Of a stretch of 64,000 nucleotides of DNA, positions 15,971 through 25,633 are shown one piece after another (positions within the stretch are counted from its first letter, which is position 1; each line of letters opens with the position of its first letter). This DNA is from Bradyrhizobium algeriense (GTDB lineage: Bacteria; Pseudomonadota; Alphaproteobacteria; Rhizobiales; Xanthobacteraceae), in contig NZ_JAZHRV010000001.1 in NCBI RefSeq assembly GCF_036924595.1, forward strand, positions 3,472,001 through 3,536,000, given 5' to 3'. Under the pieces are notes generated by a model. The model did no database searches, was not told the DNA's origin, and was given only the letters and a program-made list of their open reading frames with translations. The position numbers and the translations under genes are program-made.

Positions 15971-16348
15971 ATGCGGTTGTCCAAGGTCGCCGCTTTTGCG
16001 CTTATCGTTGGAGCCACAGGCTCAATGTCCGCGTCTCCAGCGCTAGCCGCTTCTGACTGTCCAAAATTAGTGGAATTAGCGGATTGGGGCGAGAACTCGA
16101 CCGGCGACATCAGCGTCACGTCCGGGCAAAGTTGCCAGTTCCCAATCACGATGCGCGGGACGGTGACCAGTTCGGATATCTTAAAAAAGCCGGCGCACGG
16201 CAAGTTGAAAAAGCTCAACATAACGACGTACGAATACAAGGCGAAGGCTAGATATAAGGGAAGCGATAGCTTTGCCATCAAAGCGACGGGTCAGGGGCCG
16301 ACGGCTTCCGGCACGTCGGTAATTACCGTGCAGGCGACGATCAAATAG
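15971..16348 (+). CDS. Secreted hypothetical protein, Ig-like beta-rich
   Basis: A 125-residue protein with a signal peptide: MRLSKVAAFALIVGATG, then SMSASPALAA with a likely Ala-x-Ala cleavage site. The ATG at 15971 follows GGGAG 7 bases upstream; earlier in-frame ATGs lie in repeat sequence. The mature part is beta-rich, with two cysteines (SDCPKL and GQSCQF) that may form a disulphide. The pattern KPAHGKLKKLNITTYEYKAK and YKGSDSFAIKATG resembles cadherin-like / Ig-like repeats of bacterial surface proteins. It lies between pepT and the duplicated pepT 3' end. The function is unknown; a periplasmic or outer-surface location is likely. Confidence 0.65.
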   Translation: MRLSKVAAFALIVGATGSMSASPALAASDCPKLVELADWGENSTGDISVTSGQSCQFPITMRGTVTSSDILKKPAHGKLKKLNITTYEYKAKARYKGSDSFAIKATGQGPTASGTSVITVQATIK

Positions 16349-16400
16349 CGTTCCTCGTGTCCATTGCATGCCGGACGCGCATTGTCGTCCAACAAGCTAT

Positions 16401-16619
16401 CTAAGGCAGCGATCCCCTAAGGTCTGCGACACCAACATCCAAGGGTATTCGGCTGCCGTTCTCAGGAGTGGCGTGCGTGCGGATCTCGCTGTGTTCGGAC
16501 ACAGTGATGACTCGAACGACGATCGCGCAAAGCAGAAATGCTGCGACGATAATCAACCCGGTCCGGGCCGGAGTCAGATGCAGATCGGACAAGCGCATCA
16601 TTGCTGCACCCATGCGCAT
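16401..16619 (-). CDS. Small single-pass membrane protein, hypothetical
   Basis: A 72-residue frame with one strong hydrophobic helix (about residues 20-38, TGLIIVAAFLLCAIVVRVI) followed by a polar C-terminal tail of about 33 residues. The ribosome-binding site is weak, and a start at the methionine at 16598 would give 65 residues. It lies in the segment between pepT and its duplicated 3' end, opposite in strand to the secreted protein. It may be a real envelope peptide; no family is recognised. Confidence 0.4.
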   Translation of the reverse strand: MRMGAAMMRLSDLHLTPARTGLIIVAAFLLCAIVVRVITVSEHSEIRTHATPENGSRIPLDVGVADLRGSLP

Positions 16620-16696
16620 CGCCGCCAGCCCGATGCAACAAGCGTCGGTGAGTCGTCAGGCGATTTGGTGGCGTAGCGGTGGCCATCCAGCGTTAT

Positions 16697-16780
16697 TTGG
16701 AATGGGTCAGCCGCCAGGACATGAAAAAGGCCGCCGAGACCATCGTGCGTCTGGCCATGATCCGGGAGGAGAGAGCGTGG
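16697..16780 (+). pseudogene. Duplicated 3' end of pepT
   Basis: These 84 bases align without gaps with the last 84 bases of pepT (15764-15847). The encoded peptide LEWVSRQDMKKAAETIVRLA matches the pepT end with few changes, and most nucleotide differences are synonymous (for example GCG/GCC, ACG/ACC, ATT/ATC, CGG/AGA). The stop TAG is TGG here, so the frame runs on into repeat sequence. The pattern says this copy evolved as a functional gene end before becoming a fragment. Confidence 0.85.
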
Positions 16781-16790
16781 CTCTCACCCC

Positions 16791-16866
16791 GTCGTTGCGA
16801 GCGAAGCGAAGCAATCCATGCATCCCGCAAGCGAGATAGATTGCTTCGCTTCGCTCGCAATGACGG
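16791..16866. repeat. Palindromic repeat (REP-like)
   Basis: GTCGTTGCGAGCGAAGCGAAGCAATC pairs with GATTGCTTCGCTTCGCTCGC and a following AATGACGG arm across a short spacer. It is the same family as the element at 49567-49679 and is a repeat type I associate with Bradyrhizobium. It lies right after the pepT fragment and just before the 3' end of the methyltransferase gene, where it may act as a transcript-end hairpin for both strands. Confidence 0.85.
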
Positions 16867-16890
16867 TGTAGCGCGAGAGCGCCGTTTGAA

Positions 16891-17751
16891 TCACGATGCC
16901 CTTGCAGTCACGATCCACACCGACGCGGGCAACAGCACGGCATCGCCCTTGGCGAATGGCGTCAGCGCTTCGCGGATCGAATTGGCGGCGGCCTTACGGA
17001 GTTCTTCCGGCTGGCCCTCCAGCGCGCGGCTCACCGGACCGATCTCCAGCGCGCCCTGCACCGCGCCTTCGAGACCGCGGCCGATCGCGGAATCCAGCAG
17101 CAGCGGACACGCCTCCATCTCGACGTCGGTAAAGCCGGCCACATCGAGAATGCGGCGGACGCGCGCCTCCGAGGCGAACGCAAACGGCCCGGGATCTTCC
17201 GGCCCCTGTTGCGGCAGTTTCGGCACGTGCTTGTAGGCGGCCTGCAGCGGCACCATGAAGAACGGATTTTCGCGCGGCTCGCGCCAGCAGGCGAACGCCA
17301 GCCGGCCCGAGGGCCGCAGCGCTTTGCGCATGTTGGCAAACGACAGCGCGGGATCGGCGAAGAACATCACGCCGAACCGCGAAGCCAGCACATCGAAACT
17401 GGCGGGCTCAAACGGATAGACGGTGGCGTCGGCAAGAACGAAGTCGACCGGTAAATCCTTCGGCGCGCTCTGCCGCGCCCGTTCCAGCATCGGGCCGGAT
17501 ATGTCGACGCCGAGCACATGGCCTGACGGCGCGACCTCGCGCGCGAACGCGATCGTCGTGGCGCCGCTGCCGCAGCCGATATCGATGACGCGCTCGCCCG
17601 GCTTCAGCTTCGCCCGGTCAATCACTAGGTCGGCGACCGGCCCGAGCACGACGTCCTGCTCCGCCTGCCGCGCGGCCCAGCGTTGCCCGGCCGGTCCATT
17701 CCAGTAGGCGACCTGGTCAGCGTTTTGTTCGTGGCCTTGGGGGGCGTCCAT
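16891..17751 (-). CDS. Class I SAM-dependent methyltransferase
   Basis: A 286-residue methyltransferase of the UbiE/COQ5-like class. Motif I is VIDIGCGSGATTIAFA near residue 55, followed by GVDISGPMLERAR with the acidic ribose-binding residue, motif II at FVLADATVYPFE near 105 and the post-motif DVLASRFGVMFFADP. The N-terminal ADQVAYWNGPAGQRW pattern is common in small-molecule methyltransferases of this class. It stands alone between a repeat and tRNA-Val. The substrate is not evident; the family includes quinone, arsenic and secondary-metabolite methyltransferases. Confidence 0.88.
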   Translation of the reverse strand: MDAPQGHEQNADQVAYWNGPAGQRWAARQAEQDVVLGPVADLVIDRAKLKPGERVIDIGCGSGATTIAFAREVAPSGHVLGVDISGPMLERARQSAPKDLPVDFVLADATVYPFEPASFDVLASRFGVMFFADPALSFANMRKALRPSGRLAFACWREPRENPFFMVPLQAAYKHVPKLPQQGPEDPGPFAFASEARVRRILDVAGFTDVEMEACPLLLDSAIGRGLEGAVQGALEIGPVSRALEGQPEELRKAAANSIREALTPFAKGDAVLLPASVWIVTARAS

Positions 17752-17862
17752 GTGCGCGGAAACTTTCGATCAGTCCGCCTTCGCTCTTCGAGCTTCGGCG
17801 CGACAGCCTTCGCGCTGACGCCAAGGCTGGCTTGCCGAGCCGTAGCGCGTCAGCGCGAAGGC

Positions 17863-17939
17863 TGGTAGGCGGCGACGGATTCGAACCGCCGACCCTCTCG
17901 GTGTAAACGAGATGCTCTAACCAGCTGAGCTAGCCGCCC
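17863..17939 (-). tRNA. tRNA-Val (TAC)
   Basis: 77 bases including CCA. The coding strand starts GGGCGGCTAGCTCAGCTGG. The anticodon stem TCTCG/CGAGA encloses TTTACAC, giving anticodon TAC (valine). The T arm is CGGCGGTTCGAATCCGTCG, and the acceptor GGGCGGC pairs with GCCGCCT including one terminal G-T pair. Confidence 0.96.
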
Positions 17940-18008
17940 TTGAGCCGCCTGTTTAGCCCTGCGGCCCCCTTTGATGCAAGGGTTGGATAGCTCGGGTGTC
18001 CGGTCGCA

Positions 18009-18410
18009 CTAGTCGCCCGGCCTGCCCGGCAACTCCCTGAGATCGTTGATCCACGGCGCAGCCGAGCGGCACCAGATTTGCCGCGCCGGCTTGATCTGAT
18101 TGCGCTGGCGGATGCTGCCCCAGCGGACGCCCCAATCGTCCGGCCCGCCGTCGCCGCTGGTGAACAGCGGGGAACCACAGCCCTCGCAAAAATGCTGGAA
18201 ACGCGTGCGGCCGTTGTCGCCGGTCTTCGCGTAAATCTTCGCCGGCGCGCCCGTCATGCGGACCTGGGCTTCGGAGCAGATCACCGTGACCCGGTACGGT
18301 GAGCCCGTCAGGTTCTGACAATCGGTGCAGTGACAGATCGATACTTTCGCGGGATCGATATCGGCCCGATAGGTCACCCGCCCGCAGTGGCATTGCCCGT
18401 CGATTTCCAT
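18009..18410 (-). CDS. GFA-family protein (glutathione-dependent formaldehyde-activating-like)
   Basis: A 133-residue Mss4-like/GFA-fold protein. Zinc-ligand cysteines are visible in GQCHCGRVTY, SICHCTDCQNLTG and HFCEGCGSPLFT. Family members bind structural and catalytic zinc; some were described as glutathione-formaldehyde adduct synthases, but most are uncharacterised. The start MEIDGQCHCG at 18410 was chosen because longer forms would begin inside the terminator of lon. No neighbouring formaldehyde or glutathione gene supports a specific role. Confidence 0.85.
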   Translation of the reverse strand: MEIDGQCHCGRVTYRADIDPAKVSICHCTDCQNLTGSPYRVTVICSEAQVRMTGAPAKIYAKTGDNGRTRFQHFCEGCGSPLFTSGDGGPDDWGVRWGSIRQRNQIKPARQIWCRSAAPWINDLRELPGRPGD

Positions 18411-18459
18411 CCCCTTCCAACTCCGCTTGCCAAATCGAAGTTTCGACCCTTGCAAAACA

Positions 18460-18485
18460 AAAACGGCGCCCGAAGGCGCCGTTTT
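18460..18485 (-). terminator. Rho-independent terminator after lon
   Basis: AAAACGGCGCC (18460-18470), a CGAA loop and GGCGCCGTTTT (18475-18485) form an 11-base-pair stem flanked by A and T runs. It lies 22 bases past the lon stop and would also work in the opposite direction. Confidence 0.92.
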
Positions 18486-18506
18486 ATCATTTCGCAACAA
18501 ACTGGC

Positions 18507-20933
18507 TCAGTGGGCCGTGAGGCCACCGGCCGCTTCGTCGGCGCCATCGGGCTTGACCGGCACCTTGGTGTCCTCTTCCCAGACGATCGGCACCGGCGTG
18601 CGGACCAGCGCCTTGGCGACGACGTCGTCGAGCCGGGCCACGGGGATGATCTCCATGCCGCCCTTGATCGCATCGGAAATCTCCGTGAGATCCTTGGCGT
18701 TGTCCTCGGGGATCAGCACCGTCTTGATGCCGCCGCGGGCAGCCGCCAACAGCTTCTCCTTCAGACCGCCGATCGGCAACACGCGACCGCGCAGCGTGAT
18801 CTCACCGGTCATCGCGACATCGTGGCGAACCGGGATGCCGGTCATGACCGAGATGATCGCGGTGGCCATCGCCACACCCGCCGACGGTCCGTCCTTCGGG
18901 GTCGCCCCCTCAGGCACGTGGACGTGGATGTCGCGCCGGTCGAACAGCGGCGGCTCGATGCCGTAGTTGATCGCCCGCGAGCGGACGTAAGACGCCGCCG
19001 CCGAGATCGACTCCTTCATCACGTCGCGCAGATTGCCCGTGACCGTCATCTTGCCCTTGCCGGGCATCATGACGCCTTCGATGGTCAGCAACTCGCCGCC
19101 GACATCGGTCCAGGCAAGTCCGGTGACGATACCGACCTGTGGCTCGCTTTCGATCTCGCCGAAGCGGTACTTCGGCACGCCGAGGAAGTCTTCGAGCGTT
19201 TTCTCGGTGACCTTGACCGACTTCTTCTTGGAGATCATCAGCTCCTTCACCGCCTTGCGGGCAAGTGTGGAGAGCTCACGCTCCAGATTACGCACGCCCG
19301 CTTCGCGGGTGTAGCGGCGGATCATCAGCAACAAGGCATCGTCGTCGATCGACCATTCCTTGGAATCGAGGCCATGCTTGGAGATGGCGTTCGGGATCAG
19401 GTGCTTGCGCGCGATCTCGACCTTCTCGTTCTCGGTGTAGCCGGCGATCCGGATGATCTCCATGCGGTCCATCAGCGGGCCGGGAATATTCAGCGTATTC
19501 GCGGTCGTGATGAACATGACGTTCGACAGATCGTAGTCGACCTCCAGATAGTGGTCGTTGAAGGTCGCATTTTGCTCGGGATCCAGCACCTCAAGCAGCG
19601 CCGACGACGGATCGCCGCGGAAATCGGCGCCCATCTTGTCGATCTCGTCCAGCAGGAACAGCGGATTCGAGGTCTTCGCCTTGCGCATCGACTGGATGAC
19701 CTTGCCGGGCATCGAGCCGATATAGGTGCGGCGGTGACCGCGGATCTCGGCTTCATCGCGCACGCCGCCGAGCGACACGCGAACGAACTCGCGGCCCGTC
19801 GCCTTCGCGATCGACTTGCCGAGCGAGGTCTTGCCGACGCCGGGAGGTCCGACCAGGCACAGGATCGGTCCAGTCAGCTTGTTGGCGCGCGACTGCACGG
19901 CGAGATACTCGACGATGCGGTCCTTGACCTTCTCAAGCCCGTAATGGTCGGCGTCCAGCACCGCTTGCGCGGCCTCCAGATCCTTCTTGACCTTGGACTT
20001 CTTGTTCCACGGGATCGACAACAGCCAGTCGAGATAGTTGCGCACGACGGTTGCTTCCGCGGACATCGGCGACATCTGGCGCAGCTTCTTCAGCTCGTGC
20101 TGCGCCTTCTCCCGCGCTTCCTTGGAAAGCTTGGTCTTGGCAATCTTCTCTTCCAGATCGGCGAGCTCATCGCGACCTTCGTCGTCGCCGAGCTCCTTCT
20201 GGATCGCCTTCATCTGCTCGTTCAGGTAATACTCGCGCTGGGTCTTCTCCATCTGGCGCTTGACGCGCGAGCGGATGCGCTTCTCGACCTGCAGCACCGA
20301 GATTTCGCTCTCCATCAGGCCCAGCACCTTCTCCAGGCGCTGCGTGACGGACAGCGTCTCCAGGATGCCCTGGCGATCGGCGATCTTGACGGCGAGATGC
20401 TGCGCGACCTGATCGCTCAGCTTGGCAAAATCAGTGATCGCCTGAACCACGCCGACGACTTCGGCGGAGATCTTCTTGTTCAGCTTCACATAGCTTTCGA
20501 AGTCGGACACGACCGAGCGCGCCAGCGCTTCGGCTTCAACCGAATTGGCGTCGGTGTCGGCAAGCGCAATCGCGGTCGCCTCGTAATATTCGCTGCGGTC
20601 GGAATATTTCTGCACGCGCGCGCGCTCGAGCCCTTCGACCAGCACCTTCACGGTGCCGTCGGGAAGCTTCAGCAGCTGCAGCACGCTGGCGAGCGTACCG
20701 ACCTCATAGATCGAATCCGGGCTTGGATCATCGTCGGACGCGTTCTTCTGCGTCGCGAGCAGAATCAGCGCGTCGTTCTTCATCACCTCTTCGAGGGCGC
20801 GGATCGATTTCTCGCGGCCGACAAACAACGGCACGATCATGTGCGGAAAAACCACGATGTCGCGGAGCGGCAACACCGGATACGAATGGCTTTCGCCGAG
20901 AACGATGGTTGGCCGGGTTTTTGGGGTGGTCAT
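18507..20933 (-). CDS. lon: ATP-dependent Lon protease
   Basis: An 808-residue LonA protease that degrades damaged and regulatory proteins in the cytoplasm. The N-terminal substrate-binding domain starts with [20 protein letters not shown]. The AAA+ module carries Walker A GPPGVGKT (about residue 362) and Walker [11 protein letters not shown]. The C-terminal protease domain has the catalytic serine in [11 protein letters not shown] (about residue 684) and the partner lysine in [10 protein letters not shown] (about residue 727). Its length is normal for LonA. It lies downstream of clpX and clpP on the same strand with its own intergenic region of 314 bases, so it probably has its own promoter, and it ends at a strong terminator. 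Confidence 0.98.
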   Translation of the reverse strand: MTTPKTRPTIVLGESHSYPVLPLRDIVVFPHMIVPLFVGREKSIRALEEVMKNDALILLATQKNASDDDPSPDSIYEVGTLASVLQLLKLPDGTVKVLVEGLERARVQKYSDRSEYYEATAIALADTDANSVEAEALARSVVSDFESYVKLNKKISAEVVGVVQAITDFAKLSDQVAQHLAVKIADRQGILETLSVTQRLEKVLGLMESEISVLQVEKRIRSRVKRQMEKTQREYYLNEQMKAIQKELGDDEGRDELADLEEKIAKTKLSKEAREKAQHELKKLRQMSPMSAEATVVRNYLDWLLSIPWNKKSKVKKDLEAAQAVLDADHYGLEKVKDRIVEYLAVQSRANKLTGPILCLVGPPGVGKTSLGKSIAKATGREFVRVSLGGVRDEAEIRGHRRTYIGSMPGKVIQSMRKAKTSNPLFLLDEIDKMGADFRGDPSSALLEVLDPEQNATFNDHYLEVDYDLSNVMFITTANTLNIPGPLMDRMEIIRIAGYTENEKVEIARKHLIPNAISKHGLDSKEWSIDDDALLLMIRRYTREAGVRNLERELSTLARKAVKELMISKKKSVKVTEKTLEDFLGVPKYRFGEIESEPQVGIVTGLAWTDVGGELLTIEGVMMPGKGKMTVTGNLRDVMKESISAAASYVRSRAINYGIEPPLFDRRDIHVHVPEGATPKDGPSAGVAMATAIISVMTGIPVRHDVAMTGEITLRGRVLPIGGLKEKLLAAARGGIKTVLIPEDNAKDLTEISDAIKGGMEIIPVARLDDVVAKALVRTPVPIVWEEDTKVPVKPDGADEAAGGLTAH

Positions 20934-21247
20934 GGCCTATTCCTTTTGTTTTGCCCCCTTGCACGCAGTCCGCTTCGTTTAGCGCAACCGCCACAAGGTG
21001 CCGGGAGTTCCGGGTCACTCGGCCGCCTTCGCTGCCGCCTCTCACCGGATGATTTTGCGACGAATCTCGAACGTGATTTCCGCCACCATTGGCATTAGGT
21101 GGCTATCGGGTATGGGGGTGTCAAGTCACGGAAAAATGCCCACTAATTGGGGCTAAACGCGCGCAAAACGCTGACGCAACAACGGCCGCCGGAACGTCCG
21201 GCAGCCATCCTCATCGGGGTAGTCCAAGCGAGGTATGACGAGCGCGA
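20934..21247. promoter_or_regulatory. clpX-lon intergenic region
   Basis: A 314-base gap upstream of lon. No reading frame or RNA gene is evident. It should contain the lon promoter, possibly a heat-shock one, but I could not pick out a convincing -35/-10 pair. Confidence 0.35.
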
Positions 21248-22522
21248 TCAGGCGCTGGCGCTGCTCTCGACGGCCCGGTCCGAACGGTCCGCATAGATGT
21301 AGAGCGGACGGGCAGTTCCCTCGACAACTTCGCGCGAGATCACGACCTCTTCGACGCCTTCCAGGCCCGGCAGATCGAACATGGTCTCGAGCAGGATGCT
21401 TTCGAGGATCGAACGCAGTCCGCGCGCGCCGGTCTTGCGCTCGATCGCCTTGCGGGCAACCGCGCCAAGCGCCTCGTCGGCGAAGGTGAGTTCGATGTTC
21501 TCCATTTCGAACAGCCGCTGGTATTGTTTCACCAGCGCATTCTTCGGATCGGTCAGGATCTTCTTCAGCGAGGCCTCGTCGAGATCTTCCAGCGTTGCGA
21601 CCACAGGCAGACGGCCGACGAATTCCGGGATCAGGCCGTACTTCAGGAGATCTTCCGGCTCGACATGGCGGAAGATTTCACCGGTGCGGCGATCTTCGGG
21701 CGCCAGAACCTGGGCGGCGAAACCGATCGAGGTCGAACGTCCGCGCGCGGAGATGATCTTCTCAAGGCCAGAGAAGGCGCCGCCGCAGATGAACAGGATA
21801 TTCGTCGTGTCGACCTGCAGGAACTCCTGCTGCGGGTGTTTGCGGCCGCCCTGCGGCGGCACGGAGGCGACCGTGCCTTCCATGATCTTCAGCAGCGCCT
21901 GCTGCACGCCCTCACCGGACACATCGCGGGTGATCGACGGATTGTCGGACTTGCGGCTGATCTTGTCGATTTCGTCGATATACACGATGCCGCGCTGCGC
22001 GCGCTCGACATTGTAGTCGGCCGACTGCAACAGCTTCAGGATGATGTTCTCGACGTCTTCGCCGACGTAGCCGGCTTCGGTCAGCGTGGTCGCATCCGCC
22101 ATCGTGAACGGCACGTCGAGAATCCGAGCCAGCGTCTGCGCCAGCAGCGTCTTGCCCGAGCCGGTCGGACCGATCAGCAGGATGTTCGACTTCGCGAGCT
22201 CGACGTCGTTGTGCTTGGTCTGGTGATTGAGGCGCTTGTAGTGGTTGTGGACCGCAACCGAGAGCACCTTCTTGGCATGGCTCTGGCCGATCACGTAATC
22301 GTCCAGCACCTTGCAGATTTCCTTCGGCGTCGGGATGCCGTCGCGCGACTTCACCAGCGAAGACTTGTTCTCCTCACGGATGATGTCCATGCAGAGTTCG
22401 ACGCACTCGTCGCAGATGAATACGGTTGGACCCGCGATGAGTTTGCGGACTTCGTGCTGGCTCTTGCCACAGAACGAGCAATACAGCGTGTTCTTGGAGT
22501 CGCTCGTGCCAACCTTACTCAT
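21248..22522 (-). CDS. clpX: ATP-dependent Clp protease, ATP-binding subunit ClpX
   Basis: A 424-residue AAA+ unfoldase that selects substrates and feeds them to ClpP. The N-terminal zinc-binding domain has four cysteines, C15 and C18 (CSFC) and C37 and C40 (CDEC). Walker A is [18 protein letters not shown] near residue 121, and Walker B is [11 protein letters not shown]. The pore loop [10 protein letters not shown] and the ClpP-contact IGF-type loop ([10 protein letters not shown]) are also visible. It lies between clpP and lon, all leftward, in the standard alphaproteobacterial order. Confidence 0.98.
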   Translation of the reverse strand: MSKVGTSDSKNTLYCSFCGKSQHEVRKLIAGPTVFICDECVELCMDIIREENKSSLVKSRDGIPTPKEICKVLDDYVIGQSHAKKVLSVAVHNHYKRLNHQTKHNDVELAKSNILLIGPTGSGKTLLAQTLARILDVPFTMADATTLTEAGYVGEDVENIILKLLQSADYNVERAQRGIVYIDEIDKISRKSDNPSITRDVSGEGVQQALLKIMEGTVASVPPQGGRKHPQQEFLQVDTTNILFICGGAFSGLEKIISARGRSTSIGFAAQVLAPEDRRTGEIFRHVEPEDLLKYGLIPEFVGRLPVVATLEDLDEASLKKILTDPKNALVKQYQRLFEMENIELTFADEALGAVARKAIERKTGARGLRSILESILLETMFDLPGLEGVEEVVISREVVEGTARPLYIYADRSDRAVESSASA

Positions 22523-22956
22523 TCTTGTCTCCGTCCGCCGTTCGATCCGTTACCCGATCGACCCATTCCGGCACTTCACCGGACCTGAAGGTAGATAGAG
22601 CAAATTCCGTACCAGAAAAGACCCTAACTCAAATACGCACCGTGCGAATCACGGTTTCTCGAATCCCCCGCGATCTTAGCCCAACCGTCACAGCCAATCA
22701 TGCTGACACCCGACTATCAAGAATTCGCTAATCGGGCGCGGATTGGCTACCCGTGACAATACCGTGATTTGCGGCGTTGGCACGGGGAGAAGTTGACGAA
22801 ATCGAGCGAGCGTTGCGCGTTTGCCACGCAGCAAAACCGGCACGAAACTGGAACTTTCTGTCCATGCGGGGGCATGGACAGGGCGCCAGCGGCCACATTT
22901 TCCGTTTCAGCGCAACCAGCCGTTAAGGTCAACGCGAAAGACGCTAATCCGTGTCC
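22523..22956. other. clpP-clpX intergenic region with a perfect hairpin
   Basis: This 434-base region has no convincing gene. CTGTCCATGC (22858-22867), a GGGG spacer and GCATGGACAG (22872-22881) form a perfect ten-base-pair hairpin about 75 bases past the clpP stop. It lacks a T run but may mark the end of the clpP transcript. The part nearer to clpX should contain the clpX promoter. Confidence 0.45.
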
Positions 22957-23592
22957 TTACGGGATTTTCGTTACCGCCGCCTCTTCGGGACGCTTGTCGA
23001 TCACCTTGTCGACGATGCCGAAGTCGCGAGCCATATCGGCGGTCAGGAATTTGTCGCGCTCGAGCGCGTCCTCGATCGCCTTGTAGGTCTGGCCGGTGTG
23101 CTTCACATAGATTTCGTTGAGGCGCTTCTTGAGATTCAGGATCTCCTGCGCATGCAGCATGATGTCGGTGGCCTGCCCCTGGAAGCCGCCCGAGGGCTGA
23201 TGCACCATGATGCGCGAATTGGGCAGCGAGAAGCGCATGTCCTTTGCGCCGGCCGCGAGCAGCAGCGAACCCATCGAGGCGGCCTGCCCGGTGCACAGCG
23301 TCGACACCGGCGGACGAATGAATTGCATTGTGTCGTAGATCGCAAGCCCCGATGTCACCACGCCGCCCGGCGAGTTGATGTACATCGAGATTTCCTTCTT
23401 GGGATTTTCCGCCTCAAGGAACAGGAGCTGCGCGACTGTCAGCGTCGACATGCCGTCTTCGACCGGACCGGTCACGAAGATGATGCGCTCTTTCAGGAGC
23501 CGCGAGAAAATGTCGTAGGCGCGTTCGCCGCGGTTGGTCTGCTCGACCACCATGGGCACGAGGTTCATGTAGGTTTCAACGGGATCGCGCAT
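22957..23592 (-). CDS. clpP: ATP-dependent Clp protease, proteolytic subunit
   Basis: A 211-residue ClpP serine protease that forms the barrel chamber used by ClpX and ClpA. The catalytic triad is visible as S106 ([11 protein letters not shown]), H131 (IMVHQPSGG) and an aspartate in the DFGIVDKV region near residue 181. The opening [20 protein letters not shown] is the usual rhizobial start. It lies between tig and clpX, all leftward. Confidence 0.98.
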   Translation of the reverse strand: MRDPVETYMNLVPMVVEQTNRGERAYDIFSRLLKERIIFVTGPVEDGMSTLTVAQLLFLEAENPKKEISMYINSPGGVVTSGLAIYDTMQFIRPPVSTLCTGQAASMGSLLLAAGAKDMRFSLPNSRIMVHQPSGGFQGQATDIMLHAQEILNLKKRLNEIYVKHTGQTYKAIEDALERDKFLTADMARDFGIVDKVIDKRPEEAAVTKIP

Positions 23593-23888
23593 TAGTCACC
23601 CCAAGGGTTAGTAGAGGGTTAGGTAGAGAACAGCGGGGGCGAACATCCATCGGCAAGGCAGGCATGATTGCCGCGCACGGACGAACGTCCCGTGATGCAG
23701 GACTTCGGCTCAGAACTCGCGGGTAGCGAGCCGCTCACAGATATGAGCCAATTTCCCGGCGACAAGGCCGGGCAATGGCGAGCCGAATGAGACGAGTTCA
23801 AGCTGATTCGCAGGCGATCTCATAGCGACGGATGCTGCCATCACGCCGCTTTCGCCGTTCATCATTAACATCAACCTGACCAACCCGG
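23593..23888. promoter_or_regulatory. tig-clpP intergenic region
   Basis: These 296 bases between the tig stop and the clpP start hold no credible gene. The clpP promoter should lie here. I see no strong terminator for tig. Confidence 0.35.
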
Positions 23889-25247
23889 TCAGGCTGCGCT
23901 CTTCTCGTCTTCGTCCTTGAACAGGTCCTCGCGCGAGATCTTCTTCTCGGTCACGTTGGCGAGTTCGAGGATGAAATCGACCACCTTGTCTTCATAAATC
24001 GGCGCACGAAGCTGGGCCAGCGCATTGGCATTGCTGCGATAGTAGTCCCAGACTTCCTTCTCGCGGCCGGGCATCGAACGCGCACGCTCGATCACCGCGC
24101 GGCCGACTTCGTCATCGGTCACGGTGATCTTGTTCTTCTCGCCGATTTCCGACAGTACGAGGCCGAGCCGGACGCGGCGGTCGGCGATCTTCTTGTACTC
24201 TTCCTTCGCGGCCTCTTCGGTGGTGTCCTCGTCGGCAAAGGTCTTGCCTGAGGATTCCATCTCGGCCTTGATCGAGTTCCACATCAGGTTGAACTCTTCC
24301 TCGATCAGCGACGGCGGCGCCTCGAATTTGTGGCTATCGTCGAGACGGTCGAGCAGCGCGCGCTTGACGCGCTGGCGCGTGGCCCCTGCAAACTCGGCGA
24401 CCAGACGCTCGCGTGCGGCCTCCTTCAGCTTGTCGATCGATTCCAGGCCGAGCGTTTTGGCAAACTCGTCGTCGACCTTGGTTTCACCCGGGGCTTCGAT
24501 CAGGGTTGCGGTGGTCTCGAACTCGGCCGGCTGGCCGGCGAGCTTCTCGCTGGCATAGTTCTTCGGGAACGACACTTTCAGCGTACGGGTTTCGCCGGTT
24601 CCGATGCCCACCAGTTGCTCCTCGAAACCCGGAATGAACTGCCCGGCGCCAATCACCACCGGGATACCCTCGCCCGTGCCGCCGTCGAACGGAACGCCGT
24701 CGATAGAGCCCTTGAAGCTGATGGTGACGCGATCGCCGGTTTCGGCCTTGGCGCCCTCGGCCTTCGCGGCATAGGGACGGTTCTGGTCGGCGATGCGCTT
24801 GATGGCCTCATCGACCTCGGCATCGGTCACTTCGACCACCGGCTTCTCCACCGAAAAAGTCTTGAAATCGGCGAGCTGGATCGTCGGCACCACCTCGATC
24901 GCAACCGTGTAGGTCAGGTCGGTCTTGCCGGCGAGCAACTCCTCGACCTCTTTCGTCTCGGTCGGCATCGTGATCTTCGGCTCGGTCGCGAGGCGGAAAC
25001 CGCGGTCGGTGAAGATCTGCGTGTTGGTGTCGCGGATGGTCTGGTCGATGGTCTCGGCCATGACAGAGCGGCCATACACCTTCTTCAGATGGCTTACCGG
25101 CACCTTGCCGGGGCGGAAGCCGTTGAGCTTCACCTTGTCCTTGAGGTCGACCAGCTTGGCGCCCGCCTTGGCATCGAGATCCGATGCGGGAACGCTGACC
25201 TTGAACTCGTGCTTCAATCCCTCGGCGAGGGTCTCGGTGACCTGCAT
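23889..25247 (-). CDS. tig: Trigger factor, ribosome-associated chaperone
   Basis: A 452-residue trigger factor that binds nascent chains at the ribosome exit tunnel and has peptidyl-prolyl isomerase activity. The N-terminal ribosome-docking domain contains the signature GFRPGKVP near residue 45. The FKBP-type isomerase domain (about 160-245) shows [20 protein letters not shown] and [15 protein letters not shown]. The helical C-terminal arms end in an acidic tail ([13 protein letters not shown]). It is the first of the tig-clpP-clpX-lon series, 165 bases from the tRNA-Leu gene. Confidence 0.98.
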   Translation of the reverse strand: MQVTETLAEGLKHEFKVSVPASDLDAKAGAKLVDLKDKVKLNGFRPGKVPVSHLKKVYGRSVMAETIDQTIRDTNTQIFTDRGFRLATEPKITMPTETKEVEELLAGKTDLTYTVAIEVVPTIQLADFKTFSVEKPVVEVTDAEVDEAIKRIADQNRPYAAKAEGAKAETGDRVTISFKGSIDGVPFDGGTGEGIPVVIGAGQFIPGFEEQLVGIGTGETRTLKVSFPKNYASEKLAGQPAEFETTATLIEAPGETKVDDEFAKTLGLESIDKLKEAARERLVAEFAGATRQRVKRALLDRLDDSHKFEAPPSLIEEEFNLMWNSIKAEMESSGKTFADEDTTEEAAKEEYKKIADRRVRLGLVLSEIGEKNKITVTDDEVGRAVIERARSMPGREKEVWDYYRSNANALAQLRAPIYEDKVVDFILELANVTEKKISREDLFKDEDEKSAA

Positions 25248-25411
25248 GGTGTCAATCTTCTTCCGCTTGCGCCGGGCTAGAGCGGCCCGGCAGTGTCAAA
25301 TGTTCGAGGCTTGGCTTTGCAGCCTGCGCCGGTGGTTCGGCGGACCTTGGCTCCCCCGATGGGAAAGCAGGCCCTCCAGTGTTCGTCATGCAAACGCCTG
25401 GATAGAGCGCT

Positions 25412-25496
25412 TGGTGCGGGCGGAGGGACTCGAACCCCCACAACTTTCGTCACTGGAACCTAAATCCAGCGCGTCTACCAGTTCCGCCACGCCCGC
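25412..25496 (-). tRNA. tRNA-Leu (TAG)
   Basis: 85 bases including CCA, with the long variable arm of a class II tRNA. The coding strand begins GCGGGCGTGGCGGAACTGG. The anticodon stem CTGGA/TCCAG encloses TTTAGGT, giving anticodon TAG. The variable arm is TGACGAAAGTTGT, the T arm GGGGGTTCGAGTCCCTC, and the acceptor GCGGGCG pairs with CGCCCGC followed by A and CCA. Confidence 0.95.
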
Positions 25497-25633
25497 GTGA
25501 AAAGCATCCATACCCGGCCGCGATGCCGCGGGCGGCGGGCTTATAACATGAGCCTACACCTCCGCAGCAAAAAAATGGCCCTTTTTGACAGCACCGGGGC
25601 AAGGCGTCACAGCTAGGACAGGCACAACAAAAA

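Noticed and set aside
18330..21098. A 922-codon open frame on the plus strand antisense to lon
   Set aside because: It is the mirror of lon's high-GC codon pattern, has no ribosome-binding site and reads as low-complexity Arg/Asp/His/Leu-rich sequence. lon itself is unmistakable.
22769..23086. A 105-codon plus-strand frame between clpX and clpP
   Set aside because: It begins in the intergenic region without a ribosome-binding site and runs antisense into clpP; the composition is that of a shadow frame.
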